From Paraglaciecola sp. T6c (GTDB lineage Bacteria; Pseudomonadota; Gammaproteobacteria; Enterobacterales; Alteromonadaceae): 64,000 nt of DNA. Position 1 is the first letter of the stretch; each line of letters starts with the position of its first letter. The position numbers and the translations under genes were made by a program. The DNA is taken from positions 2,542,001-2,606,000 of the forward strand of contig NC_008228.1 in NCBI RefSeq assembly GCF_000014225.1, read 5' to 3'. Shown here piece after piece: positions 56,216 through 64,000 of the stretch. The notes under the pieces were generated by a model. It was not told the origin of the DNA and searched no databases. It worked only from the letters and a program-made list of their open reading frames with translations.

Positions 56216-56643
56216 TTTCACCTCATTTGACAGGCGTTTAAGCAACAAAAATGTAATTAACATTACATTTACGGAATACATTCAATTTACGTTCTGTTGA
56301 CGTACACGTCAACCCGCCCCTTTGTCGAACAAATGATCTAAAGCAATATATCCCCCTTTTGAAAGACAATGAGGATGATTTAGCCAACACTTAGATTGTA
56401 AAATAGGCAGTTGAAAGATTGGTTTTGAAGTAAAAGGGTTTCTATGGCATTCAGTATTTGTAGTCTGTGGCCCGAGCCGTAACGCCGCATAAACGTGGCT
56501 TATAGAAAATATATATACAAATAAGTTGCGCTTTGTCGGCGCTATACGTAAAACATCTGCCAACTAAATTGTAAAATTTGTGTGACGAGTAAACACAAAC
56601 GCATTTTTTTAATTAATACATATTTATAAAGAAGGAGATACTG
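56216..56643. other. Divergent control region of etfBA and ETF-QO
   Basis: This is 428 bases between two divergent functional partners. It contains an 18-base near-perfect palindrome at 56296-56313. The frames seen here on the minus strand look non-coding. The ETF-QO ribosome site AAGGAG is at 56632-56637. Confidence 0.6.
56296..56313. promoter_or_regulatory. Palindromic operator candidate for the etf genes
   Basis: GTTGACGT and ACGTCAAC flank a two-base centre AC. It lies 81 bases upstream of etfB and 331 bases before ETF-QO. The form recalls operators of MerR-type LiuR regulators that control acyl-CoA and branched-chain amino acid degradation in gammaproteobacteria, though I quote that from memory. 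Confidence 0.55.
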
Positions 56644-58293
56644 GTGGAACGAGAATCGATGGAGTTTGATGTTGTGATAGTCGGTGCTGGTCCAGCTGGG
56701 CTCTCTACCGCATGTAAATTGATGCAATTGGCACAGGAAAAAGACCAAGAACTTATGGTCTGTGTTGTTGAAAAAGGCTCTGAAGTGGGCGCGCACATAT
56801 TATCTGGTGCAGTATTTGAAACACGTGCCATGGATGAGTTGTTTCCAGATTGGCAATCAATGGGGGCGCCTATTACGACCCCGGTCAAAGAAGATCATAT
56901 TTATTATTTACGCAGCGAAGAAAAGGCCACTAAATTACCCAATATCATGACGCCGAAAACCATGCACAACGAAGGCAATTATATTGTCAGTATGGGTAAT
57001 GTCACTCGCTGGTTAGCTGAGCAAGCAGAGTCCCTTGGCGTTGAAGTGTTTCCGGGATTCGCAGCAGCAGAAGTTATCTACAATGATGATGGCAGTGTTG
57101 GTGGGGTGCTAACCGGTGATATGGGCATAGGGCATAATGGTGAGCATAAAGATGGTTATATGCCTGGTATGGAACTTCGTGCCAAATACACAGTGTTCGC
57201 AGAAGGCTGCCGTGGTCATCTAGGCAAAGAACTCATCGCGAAATTTGAACTGGATAAAGGTAAGTCCCCACAGCATTATGCTATTGGTTTTAAAGAAATT
57301 TGGGATATTGAACCAAGTAAGCATCAAGAAGGCTTAGTTGTTCACAGTGCGGGTTGGCCGTTAACCGAAGCGTCAGGCGGTTCTTATTTATATCATGTTG
57401 AAAATAACCAAGTATTTGTCGGATTAATCGTTGACCTCAACTATAGCAATACGCACTTGAGCCCGTTCGATGAATTCCAGCGCATGAAGCACCACCCCGT
57501 ATTTAAACAATACTTAGAAGGTGGCAAACGCGTGAGCTATGGCGCAAGGGCCATTGCCAAGGGCGGGTATAATTCATTACCTAAAATGTCCTTGCCTGGT
57601 GCCTTACTGGTAGGTTGCGATGCGGGTACGTTGAATTTTGCAAAGATTAAAGGCAATCACACGGCCATGAAATCCGGCATGTTGGCTGCTGAAACATTGA
57701 TTAATGCATTAGGACCTGAAGACGCTGGCGGTAAGGATTTAGTCGATTACAGTAAACGGTTCGAGGACTCATGGGTCTACGATGAGCTATTCAGGTCGCG
57801 TAATTTTGGTGCTGCGCTACATAAATTTGGCACGTTTGGCGGCGGTGCTTATAACACCCTTGAGCAGAATATCTTTAATGGCAACATGTTCTTTAATTTG
57901 TCTGATAACGAGAAAGATCATGAACAACTTAAGCAGGCCAAAGACTGCCAGAAAATAGATTATCCAAAATATGACAGTGTGCTGAGTTTCGATAAGTTGT
58001 CCTCTGTATTTTTGTCAAACACCAATCATGAAGAGGATCAACCTTGTCATCTTAAATTAAAGGATAATACTGTTCCAATTACGGTGAATTTACCTTTGTA
58101 TGATGAACCCGCTCAGCGTTACTGCCCGGCCGGGGTATATGAAATCATAGATAATGAGCAAGGTGAAAAAGCATTGCAGATTAATGCCCAGAACTGCGTA
58201 CATTGTAAAACCTGCGATATAAAAGACCCTACACAGAATATCCAATGGGTAGTACCAGAGGGTGCAGGCGGTCCTAATTACCCAAATATGTAA
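56644..58293 (+). CDS. etfD: Electron transfer flavoprotein-ubiquinone oxidoreductase
   Basis: This protein of 549 residues starts at the GTG at 56644, which has AAGGAG six bases upstream. It has the FAD-binding VIVGAGPAGLSTA, the membrane-binding middle domain and a C-terminal 4Fe-4S cluster with the cysteines of RYCPAGVYE and NCVHCKTCDIKDPTQNI. It passes electrons from ETF to ubiquinone at the membrane. Confidence 0.96.
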   Translation: MERESMEFDVVIVGAGPAGLSTACKLMQLAQEKDQELMVCVVEKGSEVGAHILSGAVFETRAMDELFPDWQSMGAPITTPVKEDHIYYLRSEEKATKLPNIMTPKTMHNEGNYIVSMGNVTRWLAEQAESLGVEVFPGFAAAEVIYNDDGSVGGVLTGDMGIGHNGEHKDGYMPGMELRAKYTVFAEGCRGHLGKELIAKFELDKGKSPQHYAIGFKEIWDIEPSKHQEGLVVHSAGWPLTEASGGSYLYHVENNQVFVGLIVDLNYSNTHLSPFDEFQRMKHHPVFKQYLEGGKRVSYGARAIAKGGYNSLPKMSLPGALLVGCDAGTLNFAKIKGNHTAMKSGMLAAETLINALGPEDAGGKDLVDYSKRFEDSWVYDELFRSRNFGAALHKFGTFGGGAYNTLEQNIFNGNMFFNLSDNEKDHEQLKQAKDCQKIDYPKYDSVLSFDKLSSVFLSNTNHEEDQPCHLKLKDNTVPITVNLPLYDEPAQRYCPAGVYEIIDNEQGEKALQINAQNCVHCKTCDIKDPTQNIQWVVPEGAGGPNYPNM

Positions 58294-58310
58294 TTAGTTT
58301 TAATGAATCT

Positions 58311-58339
58311 AAAAGGCGAATTTTATTTCGCCTTTTTTT
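58311..58339 (+). terminator. ETF-QO terminator
   Basis: AAAAGGCGAA pairs with TTCGCCTTTT, and the T-run continues. It lies 18 bases after the stop. Confidence 0.9.
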
Positions 58340-58474
58340 CTTTTCAATTTTAAAACATTCGAATATTTAAGTTTTAAAACTATGAAAAATCATAAATTCC
58401 GATAAACTTATTGCTAACTATCACGTAAAAATATATGTTCAAACAAAATATACATTTAAATAAGAAGGGTAATT

Positions 58475-58876
58475 ATGAGTGATTTTATTAGCATTTTGAC
58501 TCATGGACGTCGATTACAAGGAGCGGTAAAGGAATTATCGGTAGAAGAATTAGAAACAGTCGCAGATAAACTCAATTCGATTATTGATAACCGTAAAGCG
58601 AAAGAATTAGAGCAGCAAGAAGCGGCCAAAGAGAAAAACGAAAAGCTAAATGAGATCCTAGCGCAATTAGAAGCAGCAGGACTTGATGTCAACGATTTAC
58701 AAAAAGCTGAACCCGCGAAAAAATCAACTAAAGTGGGCAAAAAACGTCCAGTAAAATATATTTTAAAAGACAGCGCAGGTAATGAGCATAAATGGACTGG
58801 TATTGGTCGTATGCCTAAAGTTTTCAAAGCTGAACTTGATAACGGTAAATCACTAGATTCTTATCTACTAGACTAA
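58475..58876 (+). CDS. hns: H-NS family nucleoid protein
   Basis: This protein of 133 residues has an N-terminal helical oligomerisation domain (about 1-70), a linker rich in Lys and Ala, and a C-terminal DNA-binding domain. KWTGIGRMPKVFKAELDNGKSLDSYLL matches the AT-hook-like WTGQGRxPxxI motif of H-NS. It silences AT-rich DNA. It is monocistronic. Confidence 0.93.
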   Translation: MSDFISILTHGRRLQGAVKELSVEELETVADKLNSIIDNRKAKELEQQEAAKEKNEKLNEILAQLEAAGLDVNDLQKAEPAKKSTKVGKKRPVKYILKDSAGNEHKWTGIGRMPKVFKAELDNGKSLDSYLLD

Positions 58877-58960
58877 GTGAATGAGTGGTCATTGAATTTT
58901 GGCCGCTCTCCCCTCTTCTCTTCGCAGTACCACTAACCTTATTGATGAATAGGGGTCATT

Positions 58961-59746
58961 ATTTCTATTTTAAATATTAACCACAGAATCGACCACGGTG
59001 AAAAAAATCAGCCTTGGTTATTATTAATACATGGTCTATTCGGCAGTTTAGATAACCTCGCTATGTTGCGCCGTAAATTAAGCCAAGATTTCAATATTCT
59101 ATCTATTGATTTGCCGGATCATGGAAAGTCAGAGCACTCTGCGCAGTTTAGTTTTACTGGTTACGCGGATTCTATTATTGCTCTTTTAGCTCAGTTAAAC
59201 ATTTCACGTGTAAATGCAGTGGGACACTCTTTAGGTGGAAAAGTCGCTATGCAAATGGCGCTGACTTATCCAGAAATTATTTCGACACTTACGGTGCTTG
59301 ACATAGCACCAGTCGCGTATGAGCCAAGACACAGTAACGTTTTTAAATCTTTACTAAATGTAAAGCTTGAAAGCATTCAAGACCGCAAAGACGCTGATAA
59401 AATGATGAGCAAATTTGTCAATGAGGCTTCTGTTAGGCAGTTTTTATTAAAAAGCTTATACCAAGATACCAAAACACACTTTTGGCATTGGCGCTTTAAT
59501 TTACCTCTATTGCATAGAGACTATTCATTGTTATCACAAGCGATTAGCAGTGACAGTCAATACACCAAACCCGTTTTATTTCTTAAAGGTGAACTGTCTG
59601 ATTACTTAGTCGCAGAATACACCAAACAAACAACGGATTTATTCCCCAAAAGCCGCGTTAAAGTCGTTTCAGGGACTGGTCATTGGTTGCACGCTGAAAA
59701 ACCGGCAGAGTGTGCGGATCATATACTCACATTTTTACGAAATTAG
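58961..59746 (+). CDS. ybfF: Alpha/beta hydrolase, YbfF-like, without canonical start codon
   Basis: The protein clearly continues upstream of the first ATG at 59063: the frame encodes ILNINHRIDHG and LLLIHGLFGSLDNLA, including the oxyanion motif HGLFGS. The frame is open only from 58949, and it contains no ATG, GTG or TTG before 59063. An AGGGG at 58951-58955 precedes ATT codons at 58958 and 58961. I use 58961. The rest has the nucleophile motif VGHSLGGKVA and the catalytic His in GTGHWLHAEKP. Length would be about 261 residues against 254 in E. coli YbfF. Confidence 0.8.
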   Translation: MSILNINHRIDHGEKNQPWLLLIHGLFGSLDNLAMLRRKLSQDFNILSIDLPDHGKSEHSAQFSFTGYADSIIALLAQLNISRVNAVGHSLGGKVAMQMALTYPEIISTLTVLDIAPVAYEPRHSNVFKSLLNVKLESIQDRKDADKMMSKFVNEASVRQFLLKSLYQDTKTHFWHWRFNLPLLHRDYSLLSQAISSDSQYTKPVLFLKGELSDYLVAEYTKQTTDLFPKSRVKVVSGTGHWLHAEKPAECADHILTFLRN

Positions 59747-59807
59747 TTTTTTTCAAGACTGCCTCAATATGCTAAAGTAGCGCCGCAATGAAATGTAGCG
59801 AGTTCCC

Positions 59808-60020
59808 ATGTTAAGCGAAAATTATGAACAAATTGAAGCCATCGCCTTAGATTTGGCGTTGGTTGGTTTATTCTTACTCATGGGCTTTGCGGTACATGAT
59901 GTTTTGAAGAAGAATAACGTACCTATGATAGGTAGAGTTGTTGTTTATTTAGTCTTGTTTTTAGGTGCCGCAGGCTTTTTGTTTAAGGGCGTCGTGCAAT
60001 TTTTCTGGCAAGCGAATTAA
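59808..60020 (+). CDS. DUF2788 small membrane protein
   Basis: This protein of 70 residues has two membrane helices (about 12-30 and 42-64) joined by the conserved HDVLKKNNVPMIGR. It belongs to the DUF2788 family, whose function is not known. It lies between ybfF and fldA on the same strand, so may be part of the same transcript. Confidence 0.85.
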   Translation: MLSENYEQIEAIALDLALVGLFLLMGFAVHDVLKKNNVPMIGRVVVYLVLFLGAAGFLFKGVVQFFWQAN

Positions 60021-60074
60021 TGGCTCTGGTGAATGACCAGACATGTATAACTAGATTTTGAGGTATTCAATACG

Positions 60075-60599
60075 ATGGCGAGCGTAGGCCTATTTTTTGG
60101 TAGTGACACAGGTAACACTGAACATATTGCCAAGATGATTCAAAAAGAATTGGGCAAAGGCCTAATCGACGTACACGATATTGCCAAAAGCAGTAAAGAG
60201 GATATTGCCGAGTTTGATTTACTCATGTTTGGTATTCCTACTTGGTATTACGGCGAAGCGCAATGTGATTGGGATGACTTCTTCCCAGAGTTAGAAGAAA
60301 TCGATTTCGCCGATAAACTGGTCGCGATTTTTGGTTGTGGCGACCAAGAGGATTACGCTGAGTACTTCTTAGACGCTATGGGTATGGTCAGGGATATCGT
60401 TGAAGCTAAAGGCGCTATTTTGATTGGTCAGTGGCCTACCGAGGGATACGATTTTGAAGCATCAAAAGGCATGGCTGATGATGACCACTTTGTCGGCCTT
60501 GGTATTGATGAAGATAGACAACCTGAATTGACCGAAAGCCGAGTAAAGGCTTGGTGCAAACAAATACACGAAGAAATGTGCTTAGCTGAACTGCAATAA
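60075..60599 (+). CDS. fldA: Flavodoxin
   Basis: This protein of 174 residues is a long-chain flavodoxin with the FMN phosphate loop FFGSDTGNTEHIA, the aromatic segment PTWYYGEAQCDWDDF and GCGDQEDYAEYF. It transfers electrons to reductive enzymes. Its neighbour fur and their order match E. coli (fldA-fur). Confidence 0.96.
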   Translation: MASVGLFFGSDTGNTEHIAKMIQKELGKGLIDVHDIAKSSKEDIAEFDLLMFGIPTWYYGEAQCDWDDFFPELEEIDFADKLVAIFGCGDQEDYAEYFLDAMGMVRDIVEAKGAILIGQWPTEGYDFEASKGMADDDHFVGLGIDEDRQPELTESRVKAWCKQIHEEMCLAELQ

Positions 60600-60625
60600 A
60601 TTCGGTAGTAACACCCTTCGTTATG

Positions 60626-60648
60626 AAAGGAGCGTGAGCTCCTTTTTT
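60626..60648 (+). terminator. fldA terminator
   Basis: AAAGGAGC pairs with GCTCCTTT around GTGA, followed by more T residues. It lies 26 bases after the fldA stop. Confidence 0.9.
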
Positions 60649-60766
60649 ATGATTAAAGAGAAATCAAAACGTATTTTGGGGTCGGTTTTGAATATTAAAT
60701 TAAGTAAAACGCCCTTTAATTGAACTGTTGAATTCGTAAGCGATGATATGACTGGATAACCGACGC

Positions 60767-60772
60767 TATAAT
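60767..60772 (+). promoter_or_regulatory. Probable -10 box of fur promoter
   Basis: TATAAT lies 49 bases before the fur start. The -35 region at 17 bases spacing is TGATAT, a weak match. No classical Fur box is visible between fldA and fur. Confidence 0.5.
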
Positions 60773-60821
60773 CGGTACAGTTTATGATTACGTTGTTTAC
60801 ATCAAATGCTAAGTTGGATCT

Positions 60822-61244
60822 ATGGACCAAAATAAAGAACTCAAAAAAGCGGGATTAAAAGTTACATTACCTCGTTTAAAAATCCTCGAAATACTACAAG
60901 ATCCGAACAATCAACATATCAGTGCTGAAGATGTTTACAAGATCCTAATCGAACAAGACGAAGAAATCGGTTTGGCCACGGTATATCGTGTTTTAAACCA
61001 ATTTGATGATGCTGGCATTCTAAACCGTCACCATTTTGAAGGTGGTAAATCTGTTTTTGAAATCAGTCATAAGAAACACCATGACCACCTCGTATGTTTA
61101 AATTGCGGTAAGGTCATTGAGTTCGAAGATGAAGTAATTGAAAAGCGTCAAGAAGAAGTTGCTAAACGCCACAACATGACGCTTATTCATCACAGCCTTT
61201 ATCTGTACGGTGAGTGTCAAGATGACTGTGGCAACGACGAGTAA
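60822..61244 (+). CDS. fur: Ferric uptake regulator
   Basis: This protein of 140 residues starts MDQNKELKKAGLKVTLPRLKILEIL, as in Fur. Metal-site motifs HHDHLVCLNCGKVIEFED and the C-terminal CQDDC are present. It represses iron-uptake genes when bound to Fe2+. A separate terminator lies upstream after fldA, so fur has its own promoter. Confidence 0.97.
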   Translation: MDQNKELKKAGLKVTLPRLKILEILQDPNNQHISAEDVYKILIEQDEEIGLATVYRVLNQFDDAGILNRHHFEGGKSVFEISHKKHHDHLVCLNCGKVIEFEDEVIEKRQEEVAKRHNMTLIHHSLYLYGECQDDCGNDE

Positions 61245-61548
61245 ATAGTCTCTGCACAATATACCCTTTGAGACGCTAATCTAATATAGATGCGTACAAC
61301 AATAGCCAAGATAGATATCACCCAAAATGTATATTCTATCTTGGCTTTTTATCCCTCAGCTTTTCCTTTATTCATTTTCTCCACTGCTAACACATCACGT
61401 CTATACATATTTGCTTTTCAACGTGATGGTTTGAGTTGTGCTGGCGAGCAAGTCTCTATCCCTAGTACGAAAACAACATTAGCCATGTTGTACCCCACCC
61501 TTTGAGATTAAATGAAGCACTGTGTCTGGTGATAAATTCACAGCGTTA
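61245..61548. other. Region between convergent fur and modB
   Basis: This is 304 bases. It contains a strong terminator at 61304-61350. No modC gene is found here, and the short frames look non-coding. Confidence 0.7.
61304..61350 (+). terminator. Terminator after fur
   Basis: AGCCAAGATAGA (61304-61315) pairs perfectly with TCTATCTTGGCT (61335-61346), followed by a T-run. The loop has 19 bases. Confidence 0.85.
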
Positions 61549-62241
61549 TCATAAAATTGTATATTTTCCCCTGCGCCTCATCATACTCAAAGACAACAAA
61601 ACCACAAAAGCAAAGCCAACTAACATTAACGCCACATTATTTGCGGCGTCCATTTGATTGGTTTCAATTAAATCGTAAAGCAGGATAGATAAAACACGCG
61701 TTTCACTTTCTATATTGCCGCCAATAAGCAGTACCACACCAAATTCACCCACCGTATGTGCGAACGCTAAAATACAACCTGTGGTAATACCATGTTTGCT
61801 TAAAGGTAAAATGATACGCCTGAATGTGCTGGTTTTACTCGCTCCTAAGGTATGACTGGCGTCTAAGAGGTCGCGATCCACTTTTAAAAATGCGTCTCGT
61901 ATTGGTTGCACCATAAATGGCAAACTATACAAAATAGAGCCTAAGAGTAAGCCGTAAAAAGAGAAAACCAACGTTGTGTCGAATGCCGTGACCCACGCGC
62001 CTCCTAAAAGATGCTGTGGAGAAAACAACACAAGAAGATAAAAACCTAGCACAGTAGGTGGCAAAATTAACGGTAAAGTCACGCATGCTTCAATAACGGG
62101 TTTTACGGGATTATTCGATTGGCTTAACCACCATCCCAAAGGAATTGAAATAACCAGTAGCACCAAGGTCGTTGCACTCGCGAGTTTCAACGTAAGCAAC
62201 GTGGCGAGCCATATCTCACTGCTTACAAAATTACTGAGCAT
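61549..62241 (-). CDS. modB: Molybdate ABC transporter permease
   Basis: This protein of 230 residues has about five membrane helices and the ABC-permease EAA loop (LLDASHTLGASKTSTFRRIILPL). The start overlaps the modA stop. ModB forms the channel for molybdate uptake with ModA and the ATPase ModC. ModC is not in this locus. Confidence 0.94.
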   Translation of the reverse strand: MLSNFVSSEIWLATLLTLKLASATTLVLLVISIPLGWWLSQSNNPVKPVIEACVTLPLILPPTVLGFYLLVLFSPQHLLGGAWVTAFDTTLVFSFYGLLLGSILYSLPFMVQPIRDAFLKVDRDLLDASHTLGASKTSTFRRIILPLSKHGITTGCILAFAHTVGEFGVVLLIGGNIESETRVLSILLYDLIETNQMDAANNVALMLVGFAFVVLLSLSMMRRRGKYTIL

Positions 62242-63025
62242 CAGGCTTTACTCCCGAATCAGTTTGCATCTCACTACTCTGATAACCCCTTTTTGCTATA
62301 AGCCCTTGCCCTGTTGTACCGAGAATATATTGGTACAGTGCGAGGGTCTCTTTTGTTTGTTGTTCAGTGCGCCCCTGTTGCTTGATAATGACCATTTGTT
62401 GGTTTATCGGTGAGTAAAGGTGACGGGGCAGTAACCAGTACTCTTCGGTGGCACTTATAATACTCAATACTTGACTGAGCGCGACAAATCCGGCTTGAGC
62501 GGCCCCTGTTTGTATATAATGTGCCGTTTGGGAAACGTTATTCCCCATCACGATACTAGGCCTCAACTGATCATACTTTTCGAGCTTTTTTAACGCTTGC
62601 TCAGCGGCTAAACCAAAAGGTGCAAGCTTAGGGTTCGCAATAGCAAGCTTACCCGTCAACGTATCCAGTGAGCTAGGGGCAACATTTGTTTGGCCCTTGA
62701 TCCATAATACAAGCTGGCCTAACGCATAATTTTTGCGTGTGTTTTTTTCCACTAACGATTTTTGTTCAAGTCGCCTCGGGCGTTCGCTATCAGCGGATAA
62801 AAATAGGTCGAAGGGCGCGCCTCTTTCTATTTGGGCGTATAAAACCCCAGTGGAAGCGCTTGAAATACTGACTTTTATGCTTGGATGTTCTAACGTAAAC
62901 CGTTCAATGAGCAACGTTAGGGTCGGCTTAAAATTCGCTGCAACCGCTACTTTTACATCTGCAACTGCGCTCATACTCATACATGCAGTCATTACAAACA
63001 CGAATACGCAGCTGAGCTTACTCAT
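62231..63025 (-). CDS. modA: Molybdate-binding periplasmic protein
   Basis: I chose the ATG at 63025, overlapping the moaE stop by 8 bases; it begins a normal signal peptide (MSKLSCVFVFVMTACMSM). The mature protein of about 240 residues has VKVAVAANFKPTLTLL and SSASTGVLYAQIERGAPFDLFLSAD, as in ModA, for molybdate binding. Confidence 0.93.
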   Translation of the reverse strand: MSKLSCVFVFVMTACMSMSAVADVKVAVAANFKPTLTLLIERFTLEHPSIKVSISSASTGVLYAQIERGAPFDLFLSADSERPRRLEQKSLVEKNTRKNYALGQLVLWIKGQTNVAPSSLDTLTGKLAIANPKLAPFGLAAEQALKKLEKYDQLRPSIVMGNNVSQTAHYIQTGAAQAGFVALSQVLSIISATEEYWLLPRHLYSPINQQMVIIKQQGRTEQQTKETLALYQYILGTTGQGLIAKRGYQSSEMQTDSGVKPDAQ

Positions 63026-63482
63026 CGCTAGTCCATCGCTGACGTGCTGCGGTATCACTGATATTTGCCTGAACCCATTTTTCCCCTAACGCTGTCGATT
63101 CTTTTTTCCAAAAGGGAGCCTCTGTTTTCAAATAATCCATTATGAATTGCGCAGCTTCAAAGGCATCTTTACGATGCATCGATGTCACACCCACGAAAAC
63201 AATCTGGTCTCCCTGAGCCAAATGCCCCACACGGTGAATAAGTATGATTTTACCAAGACCCCAACGAGCCCGAGCCTGCGATACAATCTGCTGCAAACTG
63301 ATTTGGGTCATGGCCGGATAGTGTTCTAAAAACAAGTCCCCCACTGCCAGCCCTTGATTAAAATCTCGCACTAAACCACTAAAGGTCACGATAGCGCCAT
63401 TGCTTAGACTGTCTTGTCTGAGTGCGTCGTAAAGTACACCATGATCGAAATCTTCTGTTTGAACCGCTATGATATCACTCAC
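63018..63482 (-). CDS. moaE: Molybdopterin synthase large subunit
   Basis: This protein of 154 residues has the catalytic region (VTSMHRKDAFEAAQFIMDYLKTEAPFWKKE with Lys residues) and HRVGHLAQGD. With MoaD it converts precursor Z to molybdopterin. It begins 3 bases after the moaD stop. Confidence 0.96.
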   Translation of the reverse strand: MSDIIAVQTEDFDHGVLYDALRQDSLSNGAIVTFSGLVRDFNQGLAVGDLFLEHYPAMTQISLQQIVSQARARWGLGKIILIHRVGHLAQGDQIVFVGVTSMHRKDAFEAAQFIMDYLKTEAPFWKKESTALGEKWVQANISDTAARQRWTSDE

Positions 63483-63485
63483 TTT

Positions 63486-63731
63486 CTATCCCCCCGTTAC
63501 AGGCGGAAAAAACGCGACTTCATCCCCATCAACCAGTGACGTTTTTTCATTGCCAATTACCTGGTTAACAGCAACCAGAGTGGCATCAGCGGATAGATAC
63601 TCGCCCCAGTGAGGGTGATGTAACACCAAAGTCTGCTTCAGGTTAGCGACATCCCCCACGGACTCGGCGACCTCTGTTGAGCCAGTTTGTACTTGATCTT
63701 TCAATTGACCGAAAAAGAGAACCTTGATCAT
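63486..63731 (-). CDS. moaD: Molybdopterin synthase sulfur-carrier subunit
   Basis: This protein has 81 residues from the ATG at 63731, which overlaps the moaC stop as ATGA. It has the beta-grasp fold and ends in the Gly-Gly that carries the thiocarboxylate (PPVTGG). The frame extends further upstream into moaC, but the overlapping ATG is the usual arrangement. Confidence 0.95.
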   Translation of the reverse strand: MIKVLFFGQLKDQVQTGSTEVAESVGDVANLKQTLVLHHPHWGEYLSADATLVAVNQVIGNEKTSLVDGDEVAFFPPVTGG

Positions 63732-64000
63732 GACGTTGCAACCTCTTTTCGTTGCCAATGACCGTTTTTGCCCCCTTGCTTTTCGAGCACTTTAATTCCG
63801 TCGATGGTCATTGATGGGTCCACCGCTTTGCACATATCAAATAAGGTCAACGCGGCGACAGAAACCGCGGTAAGAGCTTCCATCTCTACCCCTGTCTGTC
63901 CCGCTAGTTTGCACATAGCCGTAATTTCGATGCCACTGTTATCTTCAAGGTTTGTAAAGTCTATTTGCACTTTGGTTAGCATTAGCGGATGGCACAATGG
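63728..64000 (-). CDS. moaC: Cyclic pyranopterin monophosphate synthase (5' part outside window)
   Basis: This is the C-terminal 90 residues of MoaC, running off the right edge. It shows [23 protein letters not shown] and the catalytic [13 protein letters not shown] with its lysines. MoaC forms cyclic pyranopterin monophosphate in molybdenum cofactor synthesis. It heads the visible part of moaCDE-modAB. Confidence 0.95.
   Translation of the reverse strand, partial: PLCHPLMLTKVQIDFTNLEDNSGIEITAMCKLAGQTGVEMEALTAVSVAALTLFDMCKAVDPSMTIDGIKVLEKQGGKNGHWQRKEVATS

Noticed and set aside
56309-56888. Minus-strand frames between etfB and ETF-QO
   Set aside because: Overlap with the ETF-QO start and low-complexity composition; no ribosome site or domain.
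61290-61505. 71-codon frame between fur and modB
   Set aside because: It covers the terminator hairpin and lacks similarity to ModC or any known family.
1-64000. CRISPR arrays, tRNA, rRNA and insertion sequences
   Set aside because: I saw no regularly spaced repeats, no tRNA-like TTCGA arms in context, no rRNA sequence and no transposase.

Overview
This 64 kb window is chromosomal DNA of a marine-type gammaproteobacterium. The best fit is the order Alteromonadales (Alteromonas/Glaciecola/Paraglaciecola group); this is an inference from gene content and sequence style, not a database result. The main support is the block running from rne through rluC, yceF, yceD, rpmF, plsX, fabH, fabD, fabG, acpP, fabF, pabC, mltG, tmk, holB and tatD, which keeps the gene order known from Escherichia coli. 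Fur, H-NS, RNase E, the YdbH-YnbE-YdbL proteins and a DUF2788 protein agree with this. I see no prophage, CRISPR array, insertion sequence, rRNA or tRNA.

Layout. Positions 1-11 kb hold a FixL-like heme-PAS histidine kinase cut by the window edge, a CDF metal exporter, cbpA/cbpM, a cytochrome c lipoprotein, a GNAT enzyme, a tandem Usp protein, a large hybrid kinase and a small sulfur operon (two YeeE/YedE half-transporters plus an ArsR-type repressor with the two cysteines of persulfide sensors). A noncoding stretch at 10.6-11.5 kb contains a near-exact dif site at 11224-11251, so this window appears to hold the replication terminus. From 11.5 to 22 kb lie a DUF2805 protein, a membrane-anchored TlpA-like thioredoxin, gnd, a lone tyrosine recombinase with a LexA-type box in its promoter, a PQQ glucose dehydrogenase, a GH13 enzyme and a small membrane protein. 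From 22 to 33.5 kb is the fatty-acid/DNA-replication housekeeping block. A complete rfbBACD set for dTDP-L-rhamnose (33.5-37 kb) sits between yceF and rluC. Then come rne, rhlE and ydbH-ynbE-ydbL (38.5-46.5 kb), two SDR genes with an acyl-CoA dehydrogenase and a divergent GlxA-type regulator (46.5-51.3 kb), a free-standing CBM48 protein and a GH42 beta-galactosidase (51.9-54.2 kb), etfBA with divergent ETF-quinone oxidoreductase (54.5-58.3 kb), hns, an esterase, fldA and fur (58.5-61.2 kb), and a moaCDE-modAB operon for molybdenum cofactor synthesis and molybdate uptake that runs off the right edge.

Together the genes link lipid synthesis (fab/plsX/acp), lipid transport (ydbH-ynbE-ydbL), acyl-CoA oxidation (acyl-CoA dehydrogenase, ETF, ETF-QO) and sugar or glycan use (GH13, GH42, CBM48, gcd, gnd). 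Most genes to the right of dif lie on the minus strand, and the three exact GGGNAGGG polar motifs I found all point towards dif, as expected if a replication fork arrives from each side.
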